Assembly: GCA_949752735.1 (NCBI GenBank)
Contig: OX457036.1
Span: 5,494,676-5,558,675, forward strand
Reading direction: 5' to 3'
Origin: Lumbricus terrestris
Lineage: Eukaryota; Annelida; Clitellata; Crassiclitellata; Lumbricidae
DNA: 64,000 nucleotides
Shown: piece after piece, positions 11,217 through 21,859 of the stretch
How the letters are laid out: each line of letters opens with the position of its first letter
Numbering within the stretch: position 1 is the first letter of the stretch
The notes under the pieces: model-generated
What the model was told of the DNA's origin: nothing
Seen by the model: the letters and a program-made list of their open reading frames with translations, nothing else
The model's database searches: none
Position numbers and translations under genes: made by a program

Positions 11217-11510
11217 CCAGCAAAAGAAGTAGAGATCACAGTTCGTAGGTGGATAGGTCGGTGGTGGACCACCTGCCGTGACTTCTCGAGCTGAGCGCAC
11301 TTTGGCCGTGTAGGCCTCTAAATATGCGACTGCCGAGAAATGCGATATTGTCGGACTGCGCCCTGAACGTGAGCGACTCAAGATTTCGTTAAAAACAGGC
11401 CAGAGCTTCCTGGGCTCCCCGGAGTGCTGAATCATCTTGGTCTCCCAGTAGCTTCGCTCCTTGTCCTTGTACTGACGGTGCATTTCTCGGACGTATCTTA
11501 TCCACGTATA
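11217..11510 (-). pseudogene. non-LTR retrotransposon ORF2 fragment (endonuclease-RT linker)
   Basis: The minus strand encodes a stretch including SGEPRKLWPVFNEILSRSRSG and, later, a PPPTYP proline cluster. This pattern (NPRKLW..NxILGR) is typical of the linker between endonuclease and reverse transcriptase in CR1/L2-type LINEs. The frame enters the neighbouring 3' repeat, so the fragment is a relic. No complete domain is present. Confidence 0.7.
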
Positions 11511-11519
11511 TTGGGTCTG

Positions 11520-12020
11520 CTTATCCTCTCGTTTTAAAAATTAAACAAACAATTATTTTAAAATCTCAAGGTGAAATTTAATTTTTAAAAATGATTCAAC
11601 AGAAAATAACAATTATAGCATGCGACCGGTGGTAAAATGTTAAAAATAGTTAAACACCTCTTTTATGTTAATTATTCCCATATAAGTTATAAATGCGGAA
11701 TAACTTTGCATTAACTTAGCAACATGTGCCAACGCATCTTGCCACTTACCGAAGAACTGTAACAAGTAAAATTAAAATTAGGCAGCATTCAGTTTATAAG
11801 TTCCAGCAGTCGACAAAACGATAAAAAGGTCAATAGATTATAAAATAAAAAGGATGAAAACGTCGAAAGAGCCTTTAGGACAAAAACGAAGAGAAAAGAG
11901 GCATAATAATGATGCATAATGTGTACGTTTTAGTACGGTAATTCGTATGTATTTGTGTGCCTCCTTGTGTGTATAAATATATGCATATGCATATACATAT
12001 ACACTTACATACGTATACAG
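11520..12020. other. unassigned AT-rich DNA
   Basis: No gene seen. A short ATATGCATATGCATATACATATAC tract lies around 11975. Confidence 0.5.
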
Positions 12021-12023
12021 ACT

Positions 12024-12656
12024 AGCTATTCAGAGGCGCTCACAGCGTGACAGCCTCGAGGAAATAAAGACTTAAGGTAGCAAAGGGCTGAAGATGACAC
12101 CCCCCAACAAAGATATTACTACGGATAGTGGGAGGGAGGTCATTCCACATAGAAGGGCCTACAATTGTGTTGAGTCATGGCAGTTCTTGCCATTGTAACC
12201 GAGAGATCAAGCGATCAGCAGACCGGACTCACCGGAGAGGGCGGGAAGAGACTGCAGAGAGAACCCCTCTCTGCAGTCTCTTCCCGCCCTCTCAAGTCAC
12301 AAAGGTATTTTAGGAGCTTGTCCAATTTGAGATTTTGAAACTAAGAGTAGTACCTTGAATTGGATACGAGAGGCGACAGGAAGCCAGTGTAGTACATCAG
12401 TCATGTAGGTAGAAAATTACTAGAAATGTGGAAGTAGCGAGGTAGACGAACAATGAGTCTGGCTGCCGAGTTCATAACTGACTGAATGGAGGATAAGCGT
12501 GCATTGGGAAGCCCAGCAAATAGTGAGTTGCAATAGTCGATTCGACAGCAGACACAAGCATGAACAATGGCTTTAAATACAGAAGAGGAAACAGATCTTC
12601 TGATGACTCTCAGACGCCTCAAGTGATAGTAACATGTGCTTGTCAATTGCAATTGT
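12024..12656 (-). pseudogene. CR1/L2-like LINE, RT C-terminal fragment
   Basis: The minus strand encodes YYHLRRLRVIRRSV, then IDYCNSLFAGLPNARLSSIQ, then NSAARLIVRLPRY. These are the hallmark residues of the thumb/C-terminal region of CR1/L2/Jockey-group reverse transcriptases. A SINE at 12657-12884 splits the frame, and upstream coding resumes at 12885. Downstream is the untranslated tail (about 12024-12360) with a perfect hairpin at 12235-12293. No active-site motif is retained; this is a 5'-truncated, non-functional copy. Confidence 0.85.
12235..12293. repeat. perfect 27-bp inverted repeat, 5-nt loop
   Basis: The arm at 12235-12261 begins GAGAGGGCGGGAAGAG and is perfectly complementary to 12267-12293. 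The related fragment at 10895 has only one arm, so the second arm arose locally. Confidence 0.95.
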
Positions 12657-12884
12657 GGGGTGCGGTGGTGTAGTGGTGGCGTCGTTGCCTTGAAGCCGGA
12701 AGGTTCGGGGTTCGAATCCATCTCGCCGCGTAAGGACCTTGGGCAAGTTCTTCACTCACAATTGCTCAGCGCTTCGGCGTGAAACTCCGATGCAGTGTCC
12801 GCTCTGCATTCGGGAGCGCCTCTGAGTAGAGAGAGAGCTTGAAGGGGCGCTATAACAAGTGCACTTACAAACAAGCAAGCGGTG
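12657..12884 (+). mobile_element. tRNA-derived SINE, near full length
   Basis: It starts GGGGTGCGG. The A box TGGTGTAGTGG (12666-12676) fits TRGYNNARNNG and the B box GGTTCGAATCC is at 12709-12719. The body carries AAACTCCGATGCAGTGTCCG and ends GAGCGCCTCTGAGTAG...CTTGAAGGGGCGCTATA, a hairpin also found at LINE 3' ends here. It is inserted in the LINE relic 12024-13000 and is the best reference copy in this window. Confidence 0.88.
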
Positions 12885-13000
12885 CTCAGAGAATGACAGC
12901 GTGGCATCAAGAGAGGCATTTAAATCACGGACACTGGATGAAAACGCGAAGTCAGGGTACATAGAGGTCATGAGTGGGATGGCAAGTTTAAAGAGCTGTT
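12885..13000 (-). pseudogene. CR1/L2-like LINE RT fragment, upstream part
   Basis: The minus strand encodes VRDLNASLDATLSFSEH, matching the DLG-x-LD-x-LSFxxH motif that precedes the HLRRLR region in CR1/L2 reverse transcriptases. It is continuous with 12024-12656 once the SINE is discounted. Confidence 0.75.
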
Positions 13001-13109
13001 GTTTTTGCTAGAAAATTGAGATAGAGTTGATTTACCAAGGCTAGCAATATGTATATATATATATATTATGCACGTTATATTATAATATATCTCAGTATAT
13101 CCACACAAG

Positions 13110-13670
13110 TTCACAATACATAATTATATAGCCGAACGGCCGACATTATTTCCCATTCTGTGCATAAGTCTTCTCAACCATCTGCCATCAACTAGAACAG
13201 AAACTAAGAAAACAATTAAGATCTATATTAAGCAATCAAGTAAACGCATTGCTCGGCTGTTATTTTCTTAAATGCATCTTGAGTTTGTGTTTTAATCGCA
13301 ATCGTATTCTCGAGATTTCTACAGCACAAAAGCTAAGTCACGGGAACCAGCTTATTTACAGGCGTTCTATGCTTAGGCAGTAGCATTGCTCACGTGTTGA
13401 CTTTACCGGAAGTTTGAAGGCATTAAAGGTAACAAAACCTTTGAGAACAAAGTCGTTGACGTTAATTATAAAAATTGCTCGGAACTATTTTTTCAGTCTA
13501 TTTGTGAACAAGTTTACATGTATGATTTAGTATGAACCGCTCGTCTGCTCCGTCTACTATTATATTGAGAATATTTCCATAAAGAGAGGTGTGTATTTAT
13601 ATTTGGTTGCTTCCTCACTATTCCCTGTGCTAACAGTGTCATTTTGAGATTCCAAGCCTAGACTATGGTT
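13110..13670. other. unassigned DNA
   Basis: No gene or bounded element recognised. A TA-rich patch lies at 13048-13110. Confidence 0.5.
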
Positions 13671-13688
13671 TCCCTGGTGGGTAATTAT

Positions 13689-14653
13689 CGTGACTTACTT
13701 GACTTATGGCCCTGGTGAAGCTTCCGCCCGCATTAGCCGCTCCTTTATGGATAGCCTCCAGTCATCCCTGTCCTGTGCTCTCCGCGCCGCCTCTCCCACG
13801 GTTGGTCCCATCCTCAGGCAGTCCTCTTCTGCCGCATCCATCTATCGCTTCCTGGGTCTGCCTCTTCTCCTCTTCCCATGCACATATCCCTGCAATGCCA
13901 CCTTTGGATATCTTCCACTTTGCATTCTGACGACATGTCCGAAGTACCGCATTCTTCTGATCTGAATCCTGTCCACAATGTCCCGTTGTATCTTCAGTCT
14001 GCTGCGTATTTCCGTGTTTCGTATCCTTTCCCTCCTTGTGACCTTTTCTATCCTTCGCAGGCACGTCATTTCGAATACCCTCAACCGTCTTTTCTCTGTC
14101 TCCTTCAGCGTTCACGTCTCTGAGTTGTATAACAGTACGCTCAGCACCAAGGTCTCCGTATATTCGCACTTTGGTGGTCTTGCTGATTTCCTTTGATCTC
14201 CAGATCCTATGCAATCTCTGCAATATTCCTCTAACGAGCCCAATTCTTCTTTCAACGTCCTTTTCTGATCCCCGTGCGCATCGATAAGACCTTCCAGATA
14301 CACGAAACTCTCCTTTTGCTCCAGTATCTGACCATCCACATTCAATCCACGCCGTGTCCCTTCTCTCCCAATGTATTGACATTCCGTTTTTTGCACATTG
14401 ATGCACATACCCATTCTTTTACTTACCTCGACAACTCTCGTTAGCGAATCCTGCAAACCCTCCTCCTTCTCCCCCAGTAGCGCAATGTCGTCTGCAAATC
14501 TCAGATCGCTAATCAGTTCTCCTCCTATCACCGCTCCCTCCTCTGTCCCCTCCAATTCCATGGCCATCATCAGCTCCAAGAAGATGTTGAACAAAAGTGG
14601 CGACAGAACACATCCCTGCAGTACCCCTACAATAGTCCTGAACCATTCTGACA
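13689..14653 (-). pseudogene. 5'-truncated non-LTR retrotransposon, RT palm to C-terminus
   Basis: Reading the minus strand from 14653: GCVLSPLLFNIFLEL (RT motif), then the active-site region LRFADDIALL, then NVQKTECQYIG, then VLSVLLYNSET, and in another frame RIQIRRMRYFGHVVRM and a basic end GKRRRGRPRK. Frames change near 14200-14110, so it is broken. GGTAATTAT flanks both sides (13679-13687 and 14654-14662), a plausible 9-bp target duplication. Its 3' tail carries a short CTTACTTGACTTA repeat. It is of RTE/I-like 'endonuclease-reverse transcriptase' type, but the clade is not certain. Confidence 0.85.
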
Positions 14654-14669
14654 GGTAATTATTGTAGTC

Positions 14670-15640
14670 TCCAGTAAACTGTAATTACATGTATGTCAAT
14701 CATGTGAAGGTGCAGTCGTTTGACCTCTGTTACAGGATTAATACGTTGTTAGTTTCTTTGAACAGCAAATATAATTCTGGTGTTGAACCTCTTGTACTTC
14801 AAAGGCAAATTACACATTAAAAAAGGTGTATTATTGTTTTTGACATTTTCTGTGTATATTCCGCTCCGATCGACCGCTCATGTGATGAGTAGGCTAGGTC
14901 TATTACTAAGCTATATACAATGAGGTAAAAATGCAGTCGTTTTGCTGTATAATAATAATATATCGATAAATCAAGATGCAGTCTATTGCTGAATCGCTTT
15001 CAATGATAAGGCGAATACCATGTCTAAAAAGGCGCGTTATTACTTTGCGCATTTCTCACTATTCGTAGAAAGCAGCATGATGCAGATCCATATTCACACG
15101 CAAGATCTGAAGTTCTGAATCTGAGTTCATTTTTAAAACCAGTAATATAACCCGAATTGCATCCAAATGAAGACACACTGATACTCTAACTGGCCATGCA
15201 GGGTGCCTCGAATATCACGGATGAAAATAAATCAAAATCGGGTGTCCAATGGTGTCGGTATTTACTGTGCAATCTAATCATACAAGCTATTCTTAATAAT
15301 ATCGCTACGATTAATTATCGCTTGAATGACGATGCCAGTGGCTATTGAGGGGTAGGGGGCGGTAGCGCTTTGGATAACACGCTGGTACGGAGAGCTAGGT
15401 ACCGAGATCTCGATCCTTATAGGGCGGACGTGCTTTGTGTTTGCAAGCTGTCTGCTCTGTTAGTAATCAACGACTTATGTTATTAATTTTGTGTTCTTGT
15501 TAATTCTTTCAACTGCATAACTGTACACTGTAATCGGTTGAGGTCTGTCAACCGGATTGTTTCAATAAATAAATATCATTATTGTTTTCAAAAGTGTATT
15601 AGAAATGTTTGCCTAATCTTGTTGTTTAACGACACCATGT
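14670..15640. other. unassigned DNA, possible degenerate tRNA-like patch
   Basis: No gene seen. GGCGGTAGCGCTTTGGATAA at about 15358, followed by GAGATCTCGATCC at about 15402, resembles a decayed Pol III A/B box pair. This is weak. Confidence 0.3.
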
Positions 15641-15712
15641 TAAGATAAACATAGGTGACTAGCGTCGTCCGCCTTTTTATACACGCTTTGGACTGGCATC
15701 TCCATAGGTGGT
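15640..15712. repeat. CCAGTCCC dispersed repeat, diverged copy
   Basis: TTTAACGACACCATG, GACTAGCGTCGTCCGCC and TTGGACTGGCATC follow the order of the better copies but are strongly diverged. Confidence 0.5.
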
Positions 15713-15784
15713 TGAGATTCTTAAAGTGTAGGCCTACTAATTCAATTTAAATAATCCATTTATCAAAATGATTTGTATATAATT

Positions 15785-15789
15785 ATAAT

Positions 15790-15820
<31 letters not shown>

Positions 15821-16500
15821 GACTGAAAATGGGTTCTAACTGAACAATGGTTCAACTCGGTGGCATTTTGAGGCACATTAGCCAGACCTTGAAAAGATAT
15901 GACGATAATTATAGTTGGCACTTTTAATAAATTTAGTACCATAGCTACTGCTTCCCTTGCTGATCTTATTTTCTGTTACTGATGCTGGTCTATAAAGATA
16001 ATAAAATAAAGTAATGATAAAAAGATAATTTCAATTATAAAAGTCGCTATTGTTATGATTATTATTATAATAATAACAACATGAATCCTGAGTTAATTGC
16101 TAATAATGTTGCAATCAGCTTGAATACCCATAAGACGTGTAAACATAAGTATTATATATAAGTAAAAATTTGGTTAAAAATCGTGTTTTTTCAAGTCTGA
16201 GGTCGCATAGTGACTCACTATGGATGGACGTTAATTATAAAGAGCGCTCGTTCCGCTGTTATACCATACTATGAAGAAAACTTTAAAAGACTGGTGTAGG
16301 TTACATGTACACGTCTAAATAAAAAGACCAATACTATGACCGAAATAATCGCCAGCAAGAAATTGTTTTGGCTTTGCTTATTCGCGCCCTTTTATTTTTT
16401 TGTAGTGTCGTTCTATTTTTGTTCCGGTAGACTTACATGCATGCTGGGCATAGCACCAGTTTGAAATAGTATTTTGCAAACTAACATTTTTTCATTTAAG
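15785..16500. other. unassigned AT-rich DNA with TA tract
   Basis: (AT)n occupies about 15785-15822. Otherwise no gene or element is visible. Confidence 0.5.
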
Positions 16501-16505
16501 AAAGC

Positions 16506-16725
16506 GGGGCGCGGTGATGTAGTGGTGGATTTGGTGCATTGAAGCCGGAAAGTTCCATGGTTCGAATCCACCTCAAGCCGCTATAGGGACCTTAATAGTG
16601 TCCTTGACTCGCAATAATATTGCTTGTGCGCTTCAGCTTTGAAACTCCGACGCAGTGTCCGCTCCGTAGCCAAGGAGCGCCTCTGAGTAAAAATCTTGAA
16701 GGGGCGCTATGACAAAATTGTGCGA
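16506..16725 (+). mobile_element. tRNA-derived SINE, diverged copy
   Basis: Starts GGGGCGCGGTGATGTAGTGG, has the B box GGTTCGAATCC, and ends CTTGAAGGGGCGCTATGAC. Same family as 12657, with more substitutions, so older. Confidence 0.82.
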
Positions 16726-16904
16726 GCAACAAACATAATTATTATAAATACTTTTTAATAATAATGTTCTACTTTGTTTCCCAGTATGCTGGACACTACA
16801 TGTATAAGAGAGTTTGAAATAGTACTTTGTAAGATATTTTAATTTACCATGCATACACTTTGTATAGTTGCTGTTTGAAGCACTAAGTGATGGAACCGAG
16901 TGAA

Positions 16905-16962
16905 GTTGTCACATTATGAGCGCCTCTGGATAGTTATTCTGCAAGAGACGCTTTATAAATGT
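16905..16962 (+). mobile_element. retroelement 3'-end hairpin fragment
   Basis: GAGCGCCTCTGGATAG...GAGACGCTTTATAAATG is the 3' hairpin seen in the LINE and SINE copies. Nothing further upstream is recognisable. Confidence 0.5.
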
Positions 16963-17506
16963 AATTAATAAAATGTCATTTAATTGATCTGCAATCATTA
17001 TGAGCTTTTAGAACTGAAGAAGTATGCAATGCTTGCAGCGTTACATATCAGTAACTCTGCTCTACTTGGACACCTCTAAATTGATTATTTATGGCTCTAC
17101 ATAGTGTGCATGTGAGATGGGTCACTTTTTAATATTAGAGGGTCATTTGTGTCGATCTTGCATTAAACAGCTTACATGCCGGATGCAAAATATTCATTCC
17201 AAGTCATAAACTACTCTTATAATATGTTTCTTACTGTCTGCTAGTCTGCAGATGGATAACTATAGGACCCATCGTTTGAGGGGAGGGTGTAGTGACCCTT
17301 AATGAATGTCATATTAACTTTCTGAATATATATCTATTAATATAATATTTGATGTGATTATTTTGCCTATTGGACATGCAAAATGTGCAAAAAGAATCGC
17401 ATGTCAAAGCTATAATTATCTTTTATTAATTTGCTTGTGAGAAATGCTGCAGCATACAAATGAACTTGCAAAGGATATAGTATATAGCATGTATAATACA
17501 AGATAT

Positions 17507-17985
17507 GGCACTCCTCCTAAGTCCGGTCCCAAATTATTTCGCATGGCTTATCACATAGATATGCTTCTCCAATGCTTTATGACAGGTTATTTCGCACGTA
17601 GGATTATTTGTAGATCTGAAATAGAAGTGGAATTGATGAAAAACGGTTAAGTTATGAAAGCTGGATGATGGTATTGTTATATCTGAAATATGGAAGTTGG
17701 GTTGACGAAAATAACGGGCGAGAAATAGAAGCTGGATTGACGAAAACAACGGGCGAGAAATAGAAGCTGGGTTAATAAAAATATTATAGCTTCAATTGGA
17801 GCTGGATTGATGAAAAATAATCATTATTGAAACAGAAATTGGATTCATAAAACAGCTGATGCAATTGAAAAAGCTGGACTTTTACTTACTTTTTTTATTA
17901 TTTAGTAGTCGATGTGAACGGTTTGTAAAGTGACGGTGAGACAAATGCTGTGAAATAATTTGGGACCGGACTTAGGAGGAGTGCC
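17507..17985. mobile_element. MITE with perfect 34-bp TIRs
   Basis: The left terminus GGCACTCCTCCTAAGTCCGG... and the right terminus are perfect reverse complements over 34 bp. Flanks CAAGATAT and CAAGATAA may be an 8-bp target duplication with one change. The interior repeats GAAATAGAAGCTGGATTGA-type units, also found in the MITE at 8247-8607. Length is 479 bp with no ORF. Superfamily not assigned. Confidence 0.88.
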
Positions 17986-17989
17986 CAAG

Positions 17990-18478
17990 ATAATATTAGC
18001 TGTAAAACATTTTGCTGTTCAACAACGAGCAATGACATTGCTGAAACAACGTTAAACGGTGTATAATTTCGGACAGGATGAATTAATTTTTACTGCACCG
18101 TGCACGTATACGCTGTGTAATGTCGTCAACGGCCTTTGATGTCATACGACGACGTTAAACTTTGGAGAAATAAAAGAATCGCAATGTTGTTAGTGAAATG
18201 TGCAAACATCCATTGTGAGTTTCGAAAGCCTAATTTAATGCGTTTACATGACTCTCAACTAACACCTTAAGATTTATTTACCCATGATTGGAATTAAAAC
18301 AAACAGGTAGAAAGCTGCAGGCAATAAAATTTACACTGTTTCCATACCACAATATTATTTATTTACGGCTCTACAGTGGGCGAATAATGACAGCTTTCTC
18401 AAAAAGAGGACATTTGATCATTATATTCGAATACTACAGCACGCTGTGCTTTTGTTGGTTTGTTTGTATGTGCATTTA
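17990..18478. other. unassigned DNA
   Basis: No gene. GTCGTCAACGGCCTTTGATG and CGACGTTAAACTTTGG near 18120-18165 recur in diverged form near 46790-46822, a minor dispersed repeat. Confidence 0.4.
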
Positions 18479-18479
18479 T

Positions 18480-18673
18480 CATAGCGGCACTTCAAGCCCT
18501 TTAAACAGAGGCGCTCCCGACTGCAGCGCGGACACTGCAGCTTCACGCCGAAGCGCTGAGCAATTGCGAGTGACAGACTTGCTCAAAGTCCATAGTATAC
18601 CCAGCGACTTGAGGGGGATTCGAACTTGCAACCCCCCCGGCTGCAATCACTACACTACACCACCGCGCCCCTC
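18480..18673 (-). mobile_element. tRNA-derived SINE, minus strand
   Basis: Reverse complement of the SINE family: it ends in the plus strand with CTACACCACCGCGCCCC (the SINE head) and contains GGATTCGAAC (B box) and AAGCGCTGAGCAATTGCGAG. It is diverged. Confidence 0.8.
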
Positions 18674-18695
18674 AAAAGACTCAGAACTCAGAATT

Positions 18696-18752
18696 TATAT
18701 ATATAAAAATTATATATATATAAATTATAAATATATATATGTATATATATAG
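18696..18752. repeat. TA-rich microsatellite
   Basis: TATATATA words interrupted by AAATTATA, next to the SINE head. Confidence 0.9.
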
Positions 18753-19096
18753 GTGTAATGTAAATCTATCAAGACACCTTTAACTTGAAACTTAGTATTT
18801 GTATATTGTTGTGTGTTTTGTCACTAAGTAAATTCGCCTTCGCTATTTGTAAAGCATTGTACTACCATCGGTCCAAAATCATGAACTACAACTCTTGCAA
18901 TGAAAATTTTGTTTCATACTGTACAAAGTGGTGCAACAGTATGGTCTTTCGTATGTGGGTCCCTGACCCTCGACCATGGCGAGTGCGGACCCTATTAATA
19001 TCTTGGGACTGAGGGACTTCAGCTTATTTTAGGGGATTGAACTTCAGTTGGGTGCTCCAGCGCCCCAAGCTCAACGCTATAGTAGCACACCCATTA

Positions 19097-20043
19097 GGGG
19101 TCATTGCATAATTACGTAACGCCAAAAATTGCCGTTTTCGACCCACCCACCCACCCTGTAACGCTTCGTAACGTTTCCCTTGACCCACCCACCCACCCTC
19201 CCCAGCGTTACGTAACGGTTGCTACGAAAAAATCAATTGAGAGTTAGGTCTATTATTGACTTAGCCTATGTGAGCGCGTAATTATAATTCATATTTTCAG
19301 TGAATTTAATATTGCCCAGCAGATGAATTATAGGCTAATTTGACAGTATAGGCTTAAACTATACACAATGTTTTATTTATATAAACGAGTCATGCGTGAA
19401 CTGAAATTTTCTTAAATTATAGGTCTACCTCAAGAATCAACTTTTTTAAACTGCTGCAAAGTTTCACCGGCTAAATGGATCATTAGCAATTGATCAAAAT
19501 TACGATGAACTTTTTATTTCCTTAGTCTGCAGAGGCACTTCGATAATTATTAATAGAAATATTGCCGATTTTTGGTGAGCATTAATTTCGAATTAAATGG
19601 GATCATGTCCACTAAGTAAAGCATGCTTCAAAGTGGGTTTTTGATGTCAGGAATTCAAGAAGAATTAGGCCTACCACGTTGTTCCGGTGGAAAAACTATC
19701 ACAGCGGTTTCCGGTTTGCACAAATGGGAGAACAGAATTGACCTGGCATATGTAGGCCTAACTGGTATATATTCTGCCGGATCTTATTCAGATAAATAGA
19801 CCAGGCCTACTTCCGTTAAATTTTAAATCAATGTCACGAAGTTTAAACTTCGATCACATCATGTCTAAGTGTCATTCGATGGTAATTTAATATTCATTAA
19901 TAAAAAAATTTCAAGGCGTTACGTAACGCTCAGCTTACCCCACCCACCCACCCACCCACCCACCCACCCACGTAACGTTTCGTAACGTTTTCAATGACCC
20001 CACCCACCCACCCTCAAGCGTTACGTAATTATGCAATGACCCC
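19097..20043. mobile_element. TIR element with TTA target duplication, 947 bp
   Basis: Inverted ends GGGGTCATTGCATAATTACG and CGTAATTATGCAATGACCCC are perfect over at least 20 bp and continue through TAACGC. TTA flanks both ends (19094-19096, 20044-20046). Subterminal arrays of CCCACCCA and (CGTAACG)-type words occur at both ends. No transposase frame. Probably PIF/Harbinger-like and related in plan to 8852-8975. Confidence 0.85.
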
Positions 20044-20119
20044 TTATAATTATTATACCAACATGATACAGGTCGTATAATATTACATCGTGATTTACAA
20101 GTTGTATCAGTTTACGCAG

Positions 20120-20402
20120 GAGACCCAAAACGTCCCGCTAGCCACGGCCGAGAACATCATCTTGCTCAATGCATTCTGCAGATTGTCTTGATCTTCTTGT
20201 TCCCAGGACTAGAAAATGCTCTTGCCCAACATCGGACGTTTGCCGTGGTTGGTACCTCCATTTGGAATGATCTTCCAACCACTCTACGGACTCAACTAAA
20301 GACTCGCTTTCTTTATCAGTCTCTCGTTCTTTAAAAGTACTTCTTTCCCCCGTAGTTTTTCGTGCTGAGAGCACCTCTGAATGGTCATTTTGAGAGAGGC
20401 GC
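20120..20402 (+). pseudogene. non-LTR retrotransposon RT C-terminal end and 3' tail
   Basis: The plus strand encodes RTFAVVGTSIWNDLPTTLR, the conserved last block (R-x-F-x-V-x-G-x-x-x-W-N-x-LP) of CR1/L2-type ORF2. A stop, GAGCACCTCTGAATGG and GGCGCTACATAAAATGG follow as the 3' hairpin. 5'-truncated relic. Confidence 0.8.
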
Positions 20403-20719
20403 TACATAAAATGGATAGTTACAATATAATACAATACAATACACCCATCCGTTTATCTCAAGAGATTTTGGTTATTGTTGGAGTGTTTTAGTTCTGACAG
20501 CGTTGGAATAAATAGTCAGTGTGAATATATATATATATACATGTATAAATTATACATATATATATACAAAAAATGGTAAATGCGGAAACTGTTTAAATAG
20601 TAGGAACAGTGTGGACTGTTGCAAATATCACATAAAACGACTATCTGTTATTTATTGCATATTTATGGCATCGTTGTACAGCGAGTGATCTAAACACCGC
20701 CGGTGCACATACCCTTGCG

Positions 20720-20785
20720 GTGCCAGTCCAAAGTCAATATTTAGGAGGAGGGCGACACTAGTGATCTTTGTTCTCATAATAATAA
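20720..20785. repeat. CCAGTCCC dispersed repeat copy
   Basis: GGTGCCAGTCCAAAGTC, AGGAGGAGGGCGACACTAG and GATCTTTGTTCTCA follow the family order. Confidence 0.65.
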
Positions 20786-20946
20786 TAATACGTTGTCGTC
20801 AACGGAAATTACTACTCCTGATAATCGCTGCAGCGTCGTAGTGTTAGCAACCTCGTTTTCTTAGTCTCGGCATATATAATGACGGGTGGCCAGTCCTCTC
20901 CCTCGCCGTCTTATTTTCACACCGATGGTGTAGGGTCGGTGTACTC

Positions 20947-21120
20947 CAGTGCTTAAAGTGTTGTAAAATAAATGGACGCCCCTTACCTTTCCAAAAGAAG
21001 TGCCTGGACGCCCCTTACGCCTACAGGCTGTGCTGGCCAATAAGTGGCAGGACGGCATTCATATTTTAAAATAAGTGCATGGACGCCGTCCATGACCGTC
21101 CAGCCACACTTTAAGCCCTG
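20947..21120. mobile_element. hAT-like MITE, 174 bp
   Basis: Ends CAGTGCTTAAAGTG and CACTTTAAGCCCTG, with perfect 8-bp duplication GTGTACTC at 20939-20946 and 21121-21128. The interior repeats GGACGCCGTCCATGACCG and GTGCCTGGACGCCCC words. Same family as the insertions inside the LTRs (28845, 36577) and 57320-57497. Confidence 0.92.
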
Positions 21121-21134
21121 GTGTACTCATCATA

Positions 21135-21610
21135 GCTGAGTTGGCCAACGATGCATGTGAATTAGATCTTAGCTATCGATGTTGCAATTTGAACCACTTT
21201 AAACACTGGAAACTACCAACTTATAATTATGACCATCTGCTTACACACCTTTAACTAATGTATCAACTACACTATATATACTACATTCGTCGCATGGACC
21301 ACAATGAAGGTGCCCAGCCCTTATTAGGCATAAAAGAAGCACTCTGCAATTGGCAGTTTAGATTTTATAAAGTCCATCTGAGAACATTTATATAGCGCTC
21401 AACGAAGAACAATCGACTGAGCTAACGAATGATTGCAATGAAAATACCAGGTTAGAGGCATCCATTAAAACTTGCATCACTTTCCGGAGCGCATTTTTTA
21501 TAACTCCACAGCGAGCAAACGACGAAAGATTTCTCATAAGACTGACATTGTCGAATTTTACATCACGCTGCGCTTATTTCACTGCTTTCAAATGACCTTT
21601 CCAAACTTTC
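21135..21610. other. unassigned DNA
   Basis: No gene seen. TTTATATAGCGCTCAACGAAG near 21393 resembles a retroelement 3' hairpin remnant. Confidence 0.4.
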
Positions 21611-21612
21611 CA

Positions 21613-21850
21613 TTAAAGGCCGTGAACGATTAACTGGAACTCGATATTTGTAACCCGATGATCTTTGGTCGCCAAATCGAAGGCCTTTGCACGAACACCG
21701 ATCAAACGTTTATCAGCAGCATTTAAAATTAATTCGCCAGATTTGCGGTCTAGCTTTGGCGTTGTGGACCGAAGAAGCGTATTGTACCTGGAGGTCCAAA
21801 TAAAACGTCCTTCGACCAAATAATAAATCAGCCAATCCGGAACAAAGTTG
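21613..21850 (-). CDS. unassigned open frame, about 79 codons, no ATG
   Basis: The minus strand is open from a TAA near 21858 to the TAA at 21613-21615. It encodes residues such as WLIYYLVEGRFIW, then KLDRKSGELILNAADKRLIG and KAFDLATKDHRVTN. Composition looks protein-like (balanced charge, no simple repeat). No splice acceptor is apparent between the upstream stop and the frame, and no family is recognised. It may be a piece of a mobile-element protein or chance. Confidence 0.2.
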
Positions 21851-21859
21851 TGGCCCAGT

